A DNA stretch of 64,000 bases from Rhyzopertha dominica (Eukaryota; Arthropoda; Insecta; Coleoptera; Bostrichidae), in the NCBI GenBank assembly GCA_025024175.1, contig QCXZ01000086.1:17016245-17080244 (forward strand). Reading direction: 5' to 3'. The notes beneath the pieces were generated by a model. The model searched no databases and was not told the origin of the DNA. It saw only the letters and a list, made by a program, of their open reading frames with translations. Each line of letters begins with the position of its first letter. Within the stretch, counting starts at the first letter, position 1. Below, in pieces: positions 42,500 to 53,483 of the stretch. The translations under genes and the position numbers were made by a program.

Positions 42500-45466
42500 A
42501 TTTTTTTATCACTGAATATAAGCATTTTGTCTAAAAATTACAAGAGACCAAAAAACTGACAATCAAGTTTTGTACTAGAAAAAAAGATCCGCTGGACTCA
42601 CGTCAAGAAAAGTTGGGGGGGGGGGGGGTTAGAAAGTTACAAACGATTTTTAAATATCAACTTTGACACCCTGTATTTATTAAATGAAGCGTTTTTCAGA
42701 AATTTAGCAATAACAAAATCGTCATATTTTGGCCTCAAGAATGTAGGGTTAACGGGAATTTGCAACACCTTGTATATTTATCAAAACCTACATTATTGTT
42801 CAATCCGGATGCAGATACTCCATTCCAGGAAACTGCTATGATACTTTATTTTGTTCTTGCTCATGATTTTTTACTTCTCCTTCTTTTTGTTAAAACTCCA
42901 CTGGCTTATTTTTATGCAATGCATTATGAATCATTTCTGTTAGTTGCGCTTAAGGTGTATTTCACAAACCGCTAACTACTATGTTACTTTCCGATAAACA
43001 ACAGTGGTTTGATTTTTATCTTCGCGATATCTTTTATTTGTTGATTTAACCCTGTTATGTTCAGATTTTACATGATGAATTAATAGTCGCTCTGTAGATT
43101 TTGAAGATAGATTCTGTAGAATGAATTCAATATCAGTTCTCATTCTTCATTCATAATTATAGAATGTTCCATTTTTATTTCTTTTTTTTTCTAAAAGTCA
43201 GCTCTACATCTCTCTAGTTCTTTTTATATTAGGCATTAGTTTTCCTGCCTTGTAACTTATGCATTCCATTCCTTAAATTATCAACCTTTAGCTAACTTTT
43301 TCCTGATTATGTTACACTTTTTTGTTCTTTCTCATAGCAAACCTCTATATACTCTTCCCCAAATTGTTTTGGCACAAAGTGAGTTCTCGCAAGGATATTA
43401 TCACAATATATTCAACACAGCAAATAAGCAGAACAATGGTATGTTGGGTCTTTAGGTAAATATCTGTTTGTCTAGAATCATCTATGTATATTTTCTATTT
43501 TTCTCTAAGGTGTTGCCGTTTTTTCCAGACATTGCTTTATCTTTTAGTGTTTAAACGGTCTGTTTTTACTATCATAGCCTGCTGCTTTATTCTCAGCATT
43601 TTCTGTTTCGTACTTCCACAGTCACTCTGTAATACCATTTATTAGGGTGGCAAAACTTTTTTATTTACTTTCAACAAAGAAACGACATTTTTGCTTCCAT
43701 TTTTAATATTATAGTAGTGCCTTCATTATTGCAAAACGATGTCTATATGTTAATTTTAATAAATATGTTATAGGTAACCAGGTAATATTCTACTAACCAA
43801 CAATTTATTTCTAAAATATGGGGGCATAACAAAGTATATTATCAACTTTTGCCTACATTTCGACTTCAAAAAATGAGTCCTTCTACTGTTCATTCTATGA
43901 AAACTCAAAATTTTTTGGATTTCAAAACGCTTAATAAAGAACTGAGAATATTAGAATAAGTGAGAAAGAGTGACACAGGAAATTCTAGTATAGTCACTTG
44001 GGTAGTTAATGTTGCAGCATTACATTGCACAGGGCTACAGAGGTTTTCACTAAGATCTGTGTAGCGCTTCCGACAGTTTTTGGTGAGCTGATTACAAGAA
44101 AAATTGTAAAAAAGTTTCAAGATGTCGGGATTTTTTTATTATAATTTTAGATTTTGCTTAAAATAACCCGATCAATTCAATTACAAAATTTATAAAACTG
44201 TATTAAACGAGTTCAAACTAATTTTGAATGCATGCATATGTTAAATACTACATAATTAATATAAGTGTAATAATTCTACACTAGTGGTTTTAACCCCATT
44301 CACTAATGCGTTCATTAATATATGTAGACTCTTGATAATTATCAGTTTCTTATAAATAAATACAAATATTTTTAGTGTAGACTAATACTTGCAATAATTT
44401 AGAAAATAACGATTATTTGCAACAATACTCTTGAATTAATTATGTTTAATTAAAAATTTTATACCGTCATGTTAGTGGTAATCCTACGACTACATTTTAT
44501 TTATTTATTACAGTCTTGCATTTTATAGCCTAGTAATAGCACAGCGGGAGATGTAGAAACATATAAACATGATGATCCAAAATTTTTAATTAAGGGATTT
44601 AACCACGTACGTTAACTTAAAATATTTTTCTATCAGATTAACAGTCTAGGGTAGGACGATCTCCGTTACTCCCGTGCAGGGTTGACTGCCGTATTGAGAT
44701 GGGACACACATCACATGATTAGGTACCAGGTGTTACAGCGATGAAAAATTTGATTAAAAACTTTGTCTAATTAAAGTAGAAGCTCGGATAGGTTTAAGGA
44801 TATGCCTCTGGATATGCTGAACATTTATAGGGAACAATAAAAGCCCTGCTTATAAAGAAATTGTGGCCAAAATGATTACAAGTTTCAGTTTAATGGGATG
44901 TTCTATGAGCATTATACTTCACCTCTTAAATTTGTAAGTATAGTGCAATTTGATCATAACTACTTAGTTAGTTAATGAAAATTTTAAACAGATGAGTTTG
45001 ATGGTGATTCTAATGGAAAATTTGATGCCGTTTCTGATTATCGATTCAAATTTTAAATTTGTATATTTCTTAATAGAAAAAGGCATAAATATAGTTTTAT
45101 TCTCCATATTTTTGTCTTTTGGACCATTTTTGATTTTGAGCATGTTTTTTTAGTATGAAACAAAAAATCTTACTAAAACAGATTTATCTTGTTACAAAAC
45201 ACAAGCTTCTAAAAGAGGAATTGACTAAAAACTGTTATTCACCTTTTTTTCGTAACAAAAAGTTTGCTAGCTTTTCTCGTTAACACAAATGTGTGTCTGC
45301 TAGCCAAGCACAGCCAGTAAAATAAACAGCAAATGCTAATGCAATAAGTAGTGGACAACCAACATCTTGCTAAGAAACAGAGAAAATGCATTTTTATTGT
45401 GAAAATTACTTTTAGTTAAATGAAAACAAAATACCAAAAAACAATATATTGTAAAACATAGTTTTG
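42500..45466. other. Stretch without recognisable genes
   Basis: A run of about 14 G lies near 42614-42627. Fragments resembling the arms of the 31040-31708 MITE family occur at 42655-42710 (GACACCCTGTATTTATTAAA, GCGTTTTTCAGAAATT). The rest is AT-rich without usable frames. Confidence 0.4.
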
Positions 45467-45467
45467 A

Positions 45468-47178
45468 ATAATATAATAATTATAACACTTGGTAATGTTT
45501 CAGATTTTATTGAGTTTAACCTCTTACATGTTTCGGCTTATTAGGCCTTTCTCAAAGAGTTTACAAAACGAAACTGTTGCTTAAAGTTAGATGCAGATCC
45601 CACGAGCCTCTATACCTACGAGCGGGTGACATTTATGGCAGCGTTGATAAACAAACTAGGGAATTCCACTTGATCGTTACAGATATTTTTGTGGGGGTTC
45701 TGTTTATGTGTAGCTGTTCCAGTAATCCTAACCTGATGCCGTTTTGAACGTTATGTAATATTTTAAATCTTTTTTCGTCAAATGTATGATTGAGAGTTAC
45801 ACAATGTTTTGAAAAGCCAGTTAAGGTCTATTATTTAATATGGATTTTTTATGTTCTTTAATTCTTTCCTTAAAACTACGACCTGTGCAACCTATATAAC
45901 TAATATTACATTCTTCACAATTAATTTCGTATACACCACTTTTGTTACCGTTGTCCGTCTTATCTTTATTGTTTACTAACAATGCTCCTAAGTTGCTTCT
46001 ATTCACGGAAATAAACTTTCTATTGTCATTGGAGAGGTATCTTGACATTTTTTCACTAACATTGCCTATGTAATTTATTGACTGCCATATTTTAACTTCA
46101 TTTGAGCTTTGCGAATGGTAAAATTGTGGTATTATTAGTTTTGATTGCTTAATACTGATCATCTTTTCAATCATTTTTGGTTCGTACCCATTTCTTATTG
46201 CCAGTTGTTTAATAATGTGTGATTCCTTTTCAAAATCTGTTGTACTTAGTGGAACCTGTAGTAGTCTGTGAATGAAACTATGAAAAGGTGACAATTTTAA
46301 ACTTACTGATTGTTTAGATTCAGCATGAATTAATGTATCGGTAGTGGTTGGTTTTCTATAAATGCTAAAATTTAGTTTTCCTGAATTCTTTGTTATGGTA
46401 AGGTCTAAAAAGTTTATGCTGTTGTTGTTTTCTTTTTCTATAATAAATTGTATGTTTTCATGAATACTGTTTATGTAATTCAAAAATTGATCCAAGTTTC
46501 TGTCTGTACCTGTCCAAATATAAAATATGTCGTCCACATAACGTGCCCAAATCTGAATGCAATTGACTAGATTACTATTTGATTTGAATATGATTTTTTC
46601 GAAATTATTCATGTATATCTCAGCTAGCAGTGGTGACAATGGAGACCCCATTGGTAAGCCATCTTCTTGCGTGTAATATTGATTATTAAAACAAAAGTAA
46701 TTTTGATTAATGCATTCATTTAATAATAAGACCAATTCTTCTCTGAGGGATTCATCTAAGTTAACTGAATTAATATGTTCAATTACAAGATTTTTGACTT
46801 CCTCAACTGGAATGGATGTGAATAGGTTTTTTACATCAAAGGAAAGTAATTTTGTATTAGGTTGGAGGGTAATATATTGTAGTTTTTTAACGAGATCTAT
46901 CGAATTTTTTATTCCAAAGGATGATTTAAAATCAATTAATTCCGGTATCAAGTGACTGAGTTTTCTACAAATTTTATAAGCGGGAGCGTTAATGTATGAC
47001 ACAACCGGTCTCATTGGTAAGTCTGCTTTATGCAATTTCGGTAAAGCATAGAGTTTTGGTGCTCGTGGATTTTTGTTCTTTAATTGATGCTTTTCTTGTT
47101 CAGTGAATATTGTATTGCAATGTTTTAGTAGCTGAGTAATCTTTGTTTGATATGTGCTTGTTGGGTCTTTTTTATTCA
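45468..47178 (-). mobile_element. Penelope-like element family 3, 5'-truncated minus copy (palindrome left arm)
   Basis: Reverse complement of 48018-49727. It starts mid-RT (DPTSTYQTKITQLLKHCNT) and runs through the 3' pLTR to 45468. Together with the plus copy it forms a palindrome of about 4.26 kb with an 0.84-kb spacer. Confidence 0.9.
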
Positions 47179-47188
47179 ATTTATTCAA
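45821..47188 (-). pseudogene. Penelope RT/GIY-YIG protein, truncated minus copy
   Basis: About 455 codons, open throughout. It contains APKLYALPKLHKADLPMRPV, LLSFDVKNLFTSIP, EDGLPMGSPLSPLLAEIYM, WARYVDDIFYIW (catalytic YVDD), INFLDLTI, and GVYEINCEECNISYIGCTGR of the GIY-YIG domain. The initiating region is missing because the copy is truncated at 47178, and the frame terminates at LNNRP, where a one-base difference from the plus copy removes the last part of the domain. About a dozen residues differ from the plus copy over the shared part. Confidence 0.85.
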
Positions 47189-49359
47189 TTGAAGTTATTA
47201 AAAGTGCGGATGTAACGCGTCTGACGGTCTTATATAGACGAACTGTGCTAAAAGTGAGAAAGTGTCAGAACCACCTGTGGTTCCTAAAGCAGTGCAAGAG
47301 ATCAAATGTTTACCCCAAACATATGAAACTGGAATGCCATCACAAATCAAGAGAAGCCACGCTCGCAACCCAAACAGCATATCGATCTTGGTTGAATAAT
47401 GAAATCAAGCATTGGTATACCAGAAGACATTTTCTCAAATTACACCAAAAGCTCATGCATTTTCAGCTATTAGACAATCTGCACAACATAGAATTTGATT
47501 TCCTGGATCAGCAAATTAGAGAAGATACCCAAGTGATAGCTCATAAACAGTACCAGCAACAGTTGAAAAAATTAAATAACCTGAAATCACGTAAGTCTAA
47601 TTTTGTTGTTTATAACAATGCTCCTGACAATTTCACTTATGAATTCTATCCAAGAGTAAAAAATTTAAGTGATATCAATTTCAACAAAGAAGAAACAGAG
47701 TTACTAAACAAAGGTTTAAAGTTGTGTCCAAATATTTCTAACGATAAAGATTTAAATCTGTTTATTGTAGATATAGAATTAGCTCTTAAAAAACAACATA
47801 CGGAAGAGGATAAAGCCAATTGTGTCAAAATTTTTAAAAAACATAATCCAAAATCAAATAATTCAGATTTAAAAACAGTAAAGAGCATAAAACAAAAATT
47901 AGTTGAAAGCAATGCAGTACTATGCAAAGCGGATAAAGGCAACACAGTAACAATTTTTAATAAGTCGGAATACACACAAAAAATCCAAGATATTTTGAAT
48001 CCGGAACAATTCACCTTCAATAAAAAAGACCCAACAAGCACATATCAAACAAAGATTACTCAGCTACTAAAACATTGCAATACGATATTCACTGAACAAG
48101 AAAAGTATCAATTAAAGAACAAAAATCCACAAGCACCAAAACTCTATGCTTTACCGAAATTGCATAAAGCAGACTTACCAATGAGACCGGTTGTGTCATA
48201 CATTAACGCTCCCGCTTATAAAATTTGTAGAAAACTCAGTCACTTGATACCGGAATTAATTGATTTTAAATCATCCTTTGGAATAAAAAATTCGATAGAT
48301 CTCGTCAAAAAACTACAATATATTACCCTCCAACCTAATACAAAATTACTTTCCTTTGATGCAAAAAACCTATTCACATCCATTCCAGTTGAGGAAGTCA
48401 AAAATCTTGTAATTGAACATATTAATTCAGTTAACTTAGATGAATCCCTCAGAGAAGAATTGGTCTTATTATTAAATGAATGCATTAATCAAAATTACTT
48501 TTGTTTTAATAATCAATATTACACGCAAGAAGATGGCTTACCAATGGGGTCTCCATTGTCACCACTGCTAGCTGAGATATACATGAATAATTTCGAAAAA
48601 ATCATATTCAAATCAAATAGTAATCTAGTCAATTGCATTCAGTTTTGGGCACGTTATGTGGACGACATATTTTGTATTTGGACAGGTACAGACAGAAACT
48701 TGGATCAATTTTTGAATTACATAAACAGTATTCATGAAAAAATACAATTTATTATAGAAAAAGAAAACAACAACAGCATAAACTTTTTAGACCTTACCAT
48801 AACAAAGAATTCAGGAAAACTAAATTTTAGCATTTATAGAAAACCAACCACTACCGATACATTAATTCATGCTGAATCTAAACAATCAGTAAGTATAAAA
48901 TTGTCACCTTTTCATAGTTTGATTCACAGACTACTACAGGTTCCACTAAGTACAACAGATTTTGAAAAGGAATCACACATTATTAAACAACTGGCAATAA
49001 GAAATGGGTACGAACCAAAAATGATTGAAAAGATGATCAGTATTAAGCAATCAAAACTAATAATGTCACAATTTTACCATTCGCAAAGCTCACATGAAGT
49101 TAAAATATGGCAGTCAATAAATTACATAGGCAATGTTAGTGAAAAAATGTCAAGATACCTCTCCAATGACAATAGAAAGTTTATTTCCGTGAATAGAAGC
49201 AACTTAGGAGCATTGTTAGTAAACAATAAAGATAAGACGGACAACGGTAACAAAAGTGGTGTATACGAAATTAATTGTGAAGAATGTAATATTAGTTATA
49301 TAGGTTGCACAGGTCGTAGTTTTAAGGAAAGAATTAAGAACATAAAAAATCCATATTAA
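47143..49359 (+). CDS. Penelope RT/GIY-YIG protein, longest copy in the window
   Basis: A frame of 738 codons. The true start is unclear, because the first 15 or so codons lie in the junction with the minus copy; an internal Met near 47320 (MKLECHHKSREATLATQ) is an alternative. The N-terminal third is a basic, coiled region (YQQQLKKLNNLKSRKSN) typical of Penelope proteins. RT follows with CKADKGNTVTIFNKSEY, LYALPKLHKADLPMRPVV, LSFDAKNLFTSIP, GLPMGSPLSPLLAE and YVDDIFCIW, then GIY-YIG (GVYEINCEECNISYIGCTGR). A one-base deletion near 49340 relative to the minus copy shifts the last codons (KNIKNPY), cutting the endonuclease domain short. It is the least decayed Penelope copy here and looks recent. 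Confidence 0.85.
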   Translation: MFDMCLLGLFYSIYSIEVIKSADVTRLTVLYRRTVLKVRKCQNHLWFLKQCKRSNVYPKHMKLECHHKSREATLATQTAYRSWLNNEIKHWYTRRHFLKLHQKLMHFQLLDNLHNIEFDFLDQQIREDTQVIAHKQYQQQLKKLNNLKSRKSNFVVYNNAPDNFTYEFYPRVKNLSDINFNKEETELLNKGLKLCPNISNDKDLNLFIVDIELALKKQHTEEDKANCVKIFKKHNPKSNNSDLKTVKSIKQKLVESNAVLCKADKGNTVTIFNKSEYTQKIQDILNPEQFTFNKKDPTSTYQTKITQLLKHCNTIFTEQEKYQLKNKNPQAPKLYALPKLHKADLPMRPVVSYINAPAYKICRKLSHLIPELIDFKSSFGIKNSIDLVKKLQYITLQPNTKLLSFDAKNLFTSIPVEEVKNLVIEHINSVNLDESLREELVLLLNECINQNYFCFNNQYYTQEDGLPMGSPLSPLLAEIYMNNFEKIIFKSNSNLVNCIQFWARYVDDIFCIWTGTDRNLDQFLNYINSIHEKIQFIIEKENNNSINFLDLTITKNSGKLNFSIYRKPTTTDTLIHAESKQSVSIKLSPFHSLIHRLLQVPLSTTDFEKESHIIKQLAIRNGYEPKMIEKMISIKQSKLIMSQFYHSQSSHEVKIWQSINYIGNVSEKMSRYLSNDNRKFISVNRSNLGALLVNNKDKTDNGNKSGVYEINCEECNISYIGCTGRSFKERIKNIKNPY

Positions 49360-49727
49360 ATAATAGGACCTTAACTGGCTTTTCAAAACATTGTGTAACT
49401 CTCAATCATACATTTGACGAAAAAGATTTAAAATATTACATAACGTTCAAAACGGCATCAGGTTAGGATTACTGGAACAGCTACACATAAACAGAACCCC
49501 CACAAAAATATCTGTAACGATCAAGTGGAATTCCCTAGTTTGTTTATCAACGCTGCCATAAATGTCACCCGCTCGTAGGTATAGAGGCTCGTGGGATCTG
49601 CANCTAACTTTAAGCAACAGTTTCGTTTTGTAAACTCTTTGAGAAAGGCCTAATAAGCCGAAACATGTAAGAGGTTAAACTCAATAAAATCTGAAACATT
49701 ACNAAGTGTTATAATTATTATATTATT
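49360..49727 (+). repeat. Penelope family 3 3' end/pLTR (mirrored at 45468-45838)
   Basis: The sequence after the ORF is repeated in inverse at the left end of the palindrome, down to AATAATATAATAATTATAAC. It contains a degenerate hammerhead-like motif near 49638-49664: TTGAGAA, GGCC...GCC stem, GAAA. Two core positions deviate from CUGANGA. AATAAA lies at 49683. Confidence 0.6.
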
Positions 49728-51399
49728 AATAAAATGTTTCATTTAGCGCCGTCAAACAAGTCAATTGAAGTTATAGTTTTGAATGTTCATTAATTCAGGA
49801 GTATAGAATGGATAAGAATTAAAAATTTGTTAATAGTGTAATAACTTGATTAAAATTTAAAGTCAGAAGAAAATTAGGCGAAAATCAACAGCAGATCCAG
49901 CAAATGCACATTTTTAATTCTATTCGCACACATTATTATTATATTGTAGATAAGCTATAATCACCAATAATTAAAACTGGCGCCATTAAGATGTCGTTTT
50001 TGGATATGACATCTTTAAATAACAGCAGTTGGCGCGAACTGTCAAGCTTGTACATTAGCGACCTATGAAAGACAAATATAATTATTGCTTTGGCATTTTA
50101 TCATGTTAAGAGTAGATATTGAAATTTGTTCAACTTTTTTCATCACACATATTATACAGTATCCAGTAGTCGACAGTAGGTTAGAATTTTACTGATAAGC
50201 TGTCGTAGAATTGTTTTGAAAATGTGTTTTTTATATTTTCTGGTCTGCTCTATCCATGAAAAATATTTTCATCAATGACACTTGTCGCCTCGCTTGCCGC
50301 TTATATCGAAAAGTTACAGCAACTTTTTATATTAAATAAGACGATCTACGTAGTTCGAGTCATTTCGCAACTTTGAACGTCTTTTAGGCAATTCAACCTC
50401 ATCAGTAAATTCACTCAATATTATACGGAGTGTTTGAGATATATACATTTTCTGTTGCTTTGAAAAATGGCAAAAAGTGTATTCTTTCAAATGAGATATC
50501 CTTGATGTTATCTTCACAAATCCTAAGGTTTTCTAAATTACTTAATGCATTTTCTAAAAAAAAAATGTTTTTTAATAGGTACATGGTACACCTTAATATA
50601 TCGAACCCGATGTACGGTAAATTGGTATATTTACGTATGAGACCGTGTAGTTAATTTGGTTCCTAAGTGAAACAACTACCGCTAGTTGACGCGAGGCGGC
50701 GCCGGTTAGAATGGAGAACACTATTACGCTGGAAATTATACTACACAGTTATACTACCCGTATAGCGCAATATTTATGGATGTATTACATACTACCTGCT
50801 AATGTGGGTGTTCCGCAATCCGTATTCCACTAAGCAAACCTAATAAAAATCCAGGTAGGGATGAAACAATTCACCCTGCAAACTGCAACTACGAGCTCTG
50901 CAACCCGATTTTGCAGAAAAATCAGACAGCTTTTCTTACATTTTAATATAATTTTTATTACGTTTCGTTCGGTACCAACTTAAGTCTATTGTTTTTATAT
51001 TTAGCACTTTTTTTCAATAAAGCGAATTATTGCTGGCAAGGTTATTTTCGGAAAAAAAGCAGAAGCTGTATTTTAAAGGTAGACAACTATTTCAAAAGTA
51101 TAAAAGTTTTTCTTATAACCTTCGGTGTAACAAATTATCGTACGGGTTAATTTAATGGTTTTGGTATAAAAATGAGCAATTTCGACTATTCACTAACCAG
51201 TTACATGTTAAGCGCCAGTCTTTTCTGAATACTGCTTTCTTATTAGGAATAGTGTGATGTCTCGTCTGGTCTCAGGTCTCATTCGAGAGTCTCGTGAAAA
51301 ACTCGCAAAATTTTCATGATGTTACCTATGTATGTGAAATGCGTATAACATCAATTCCAACTTTTATTGCTACATATTTAGCATGGATATATGTATATA
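49728..51399. other. Stretch without recognisable genes
   Basis: Mostly AT-rich, with a less AT-rich block near 50640-50930. A GAGAC/GTCTC-rich segment at 51259-51314 resembles the inverse of 53781-53840 across the adjacent transposon. Confidence 0.4.
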
Positions 51400-53481
51400 T
51401 ACAGGGTGAGTTTTTTCGATGATCAGTATGGGGATCTCAAAAACTAGCAGAACTGGAATTGGAAAAACTAAGTTTTAAGTATTTCTTTAAATCCTTTTAT
51501 CTATTTTTTGTGTTACAAAAAAGGTAAATACGAAAGTTGTAGATAATTTTACTCTTAATAAAATAGTGAAGTCTAATTTGTTACGCATTTTGTCTATTTT
51601 GAGATAAACTATAAACTTTGTGTTTTTTAAATGAAAACTACACTTGCCTATGGATTCGTAATATCGGCGATTTTTTTTACCTATCCAACGATATAACACT
51701 CATTATAGTTATTTTGGAAAATACCAGAGTTATGTACAATTTTCTGTATTTTTTGTTTCTTTTTTGAACAGTTGGCCATGAAGTACATTGTTTTGTTTCA
51801 TAAAAACTCAAATTTCAAAAATAAATTGAAATAACGTATTTAAGAGTTAACATAACAAGAAAGTGCAAACAAAAGAATAAAACCAAAAAACTAAAATATG
51901 AATTACCACAAAGGTGTTCAAACAATCCACTATTATTTTGTATGCTTAAACTGCATCTTTTTAAAATCGAGTAAGTTGCCTTCCTAAAAGAACGTCTGTC
52001 AATTGTTCCAAAAGCTTGTAAAACGGCAGCTCTTAAGTAATAAACTGTTTCACATTTCCTTAGATACACTTTGTGTTTTATTGTACTCCATAAAAGAAAT
52101 CTAAAACAGATAAATCTGGACTGGAGAACGCGGTGGCCAGGCAACAGGTCAGTTTCTTCCTAGCCACGTGTTTGCATACATTTGGTCAAGATAATTCCTT
52201 ACTTGCACTGTATTATGAGGAGATGCTCCATCGTGTCGGAACCACTCCCTTGTTCTACGCACCTCCAAGTTTAAATTGAAGGATTTTTTCAAATTCATTT
52301 TGTAGAAAATGAAGGTAACGTTTACCACTTAAACAATGGTCAAAAATGTACGGAGGAGTAATGGTGAACCCAATAATACCTCACCAAACATTAAACTCAA
52401 AGCTGATTTGAGGTTTTCTTAGCTGCACATTACGAGGGTTTTCTTGTATCCAGAGATGTTCATTACGTCGGTTAAACATACCGCAGTTTGTAAATTTCGT
52501 TTCATCCCACCACATAATATTAAAACTGTAGATCTTCTGCAGTTACAAAGCCCCAGACGCCGATATTTATCCCCAGCATGTAATGTTTCGCTAATTGCAA
52601 GCTTGTAGGGGTAAAATCTATGTAATTTCAATGTTTTAACAACAGTGCTTTGTGAAGTGCCAGTATTTAAAGCAATTTCACGGGTTGAATATGACGGATT
52701 TACGTTTACACTTGCCAAAATGTTTATTTGTGGAGCTTCATTTATACCGCTGGATCGATTTCTTGGTTTACAAAAAGAGCCATATTGTCCTGAGTTATCG
52801 TAAAGCTTTTTAAATTGCTTTAAAGAAGGCTGATGACGATCTGGTAGCAGTATTTTTCAAATGCCCAAACGGAATTTTTGTTGTAGGTTCATGATGTAGC
52901 ATTTAGCCATATTAAGCTATTCTAGATTTAAAAACTTCACTTTCATCTTACAAATACGTTAATTTTAGTGCTCAGTTAGCTGTCAGATACCAGACACAAT
53001 TGTTCCATGGCTAACTATTTAAAAACAATACAAAAATAATACAGAAAATTGGCCCTAACTCTGGTATATTTTAATATAACTATACCGAGTGTTATATAGT
53101 TGAATAGGTAAAAAAATCGCCAACTTTATGAATCCATAGCCAACTATAGTTTCTATTAAAAAAACATAAGTTCATGTTATATCTCAAATATCACAAAACG
53201 CATAACAAACTGGAGTACACTACTTTATTAAGGGTAAAATTATCTACAACAGTTGTACTTGTCCATTTACTTTTTTCTAACATCAAAAATAAAAGAGATA
53301 AAAGGATTTTAAAAAATACTCAAAATTTAGTGTTGTCAAAATATCTAGCAAGCTATAAACTTAAAAAATCAAAACGTGCATTGAGTTAAGTCAACAAACG
53401 GCGAATCTTACTCTATTTAACCTTCCTTCTAGCTCTGATAGTTCAGAGATCCCCCATATTGGTCATAAAAAAATCTCTGTA
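51400..53481 (-). mobile_element. Tc1/mariner-type element with about 400-bp inverted repeats
   Basis: The left end TACAGGGTGAGTTTTTTCGA and the right-end complement TACAGAGATTTTTTTATGA are flanked by TA (51398-51399, 53482-53483). The inverted arms extend to about 51765 and 53020, sharing CTAACTCTGGTAT-type and AAATCCTTTTATCT blocks; the right arm has about 60 extra bases. A decayed transposase lies between, on the minus strand. Confidence 0.8.
51850..52915 (-). pseudogene. DDE transposase of the IS630/Tc1-mariner type, decayed
   Basis: From about 52910 downward: an N-terminal helix-turn-helix region (LPDRHQPS..FKKLY, YGSFCKPRNRS), a second one (ASVNVNPSYSTREIALNTGTS, STVVKTLKLHRFYPYK), then WWDETKFTNCGMFNRRN (first catalytic Asp) and WIQENPRNVQLRKP, and late in the gene SSPDLSVLDFF, the third-acid motif. 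The middle part with the second Asp is scrambled by frameshifts and stops. The layout matches insect DDE_3-type transposases with long inverted repeats; the spacing class could not be counted. Confidence 0.7.
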
Positions 53482-53483
53482 TA

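Noticed and set aside
42613..42628. Run of about 14 G
   Set aside because: Could be biological, but homopolymer length is unreliable and no structure surrounds it.
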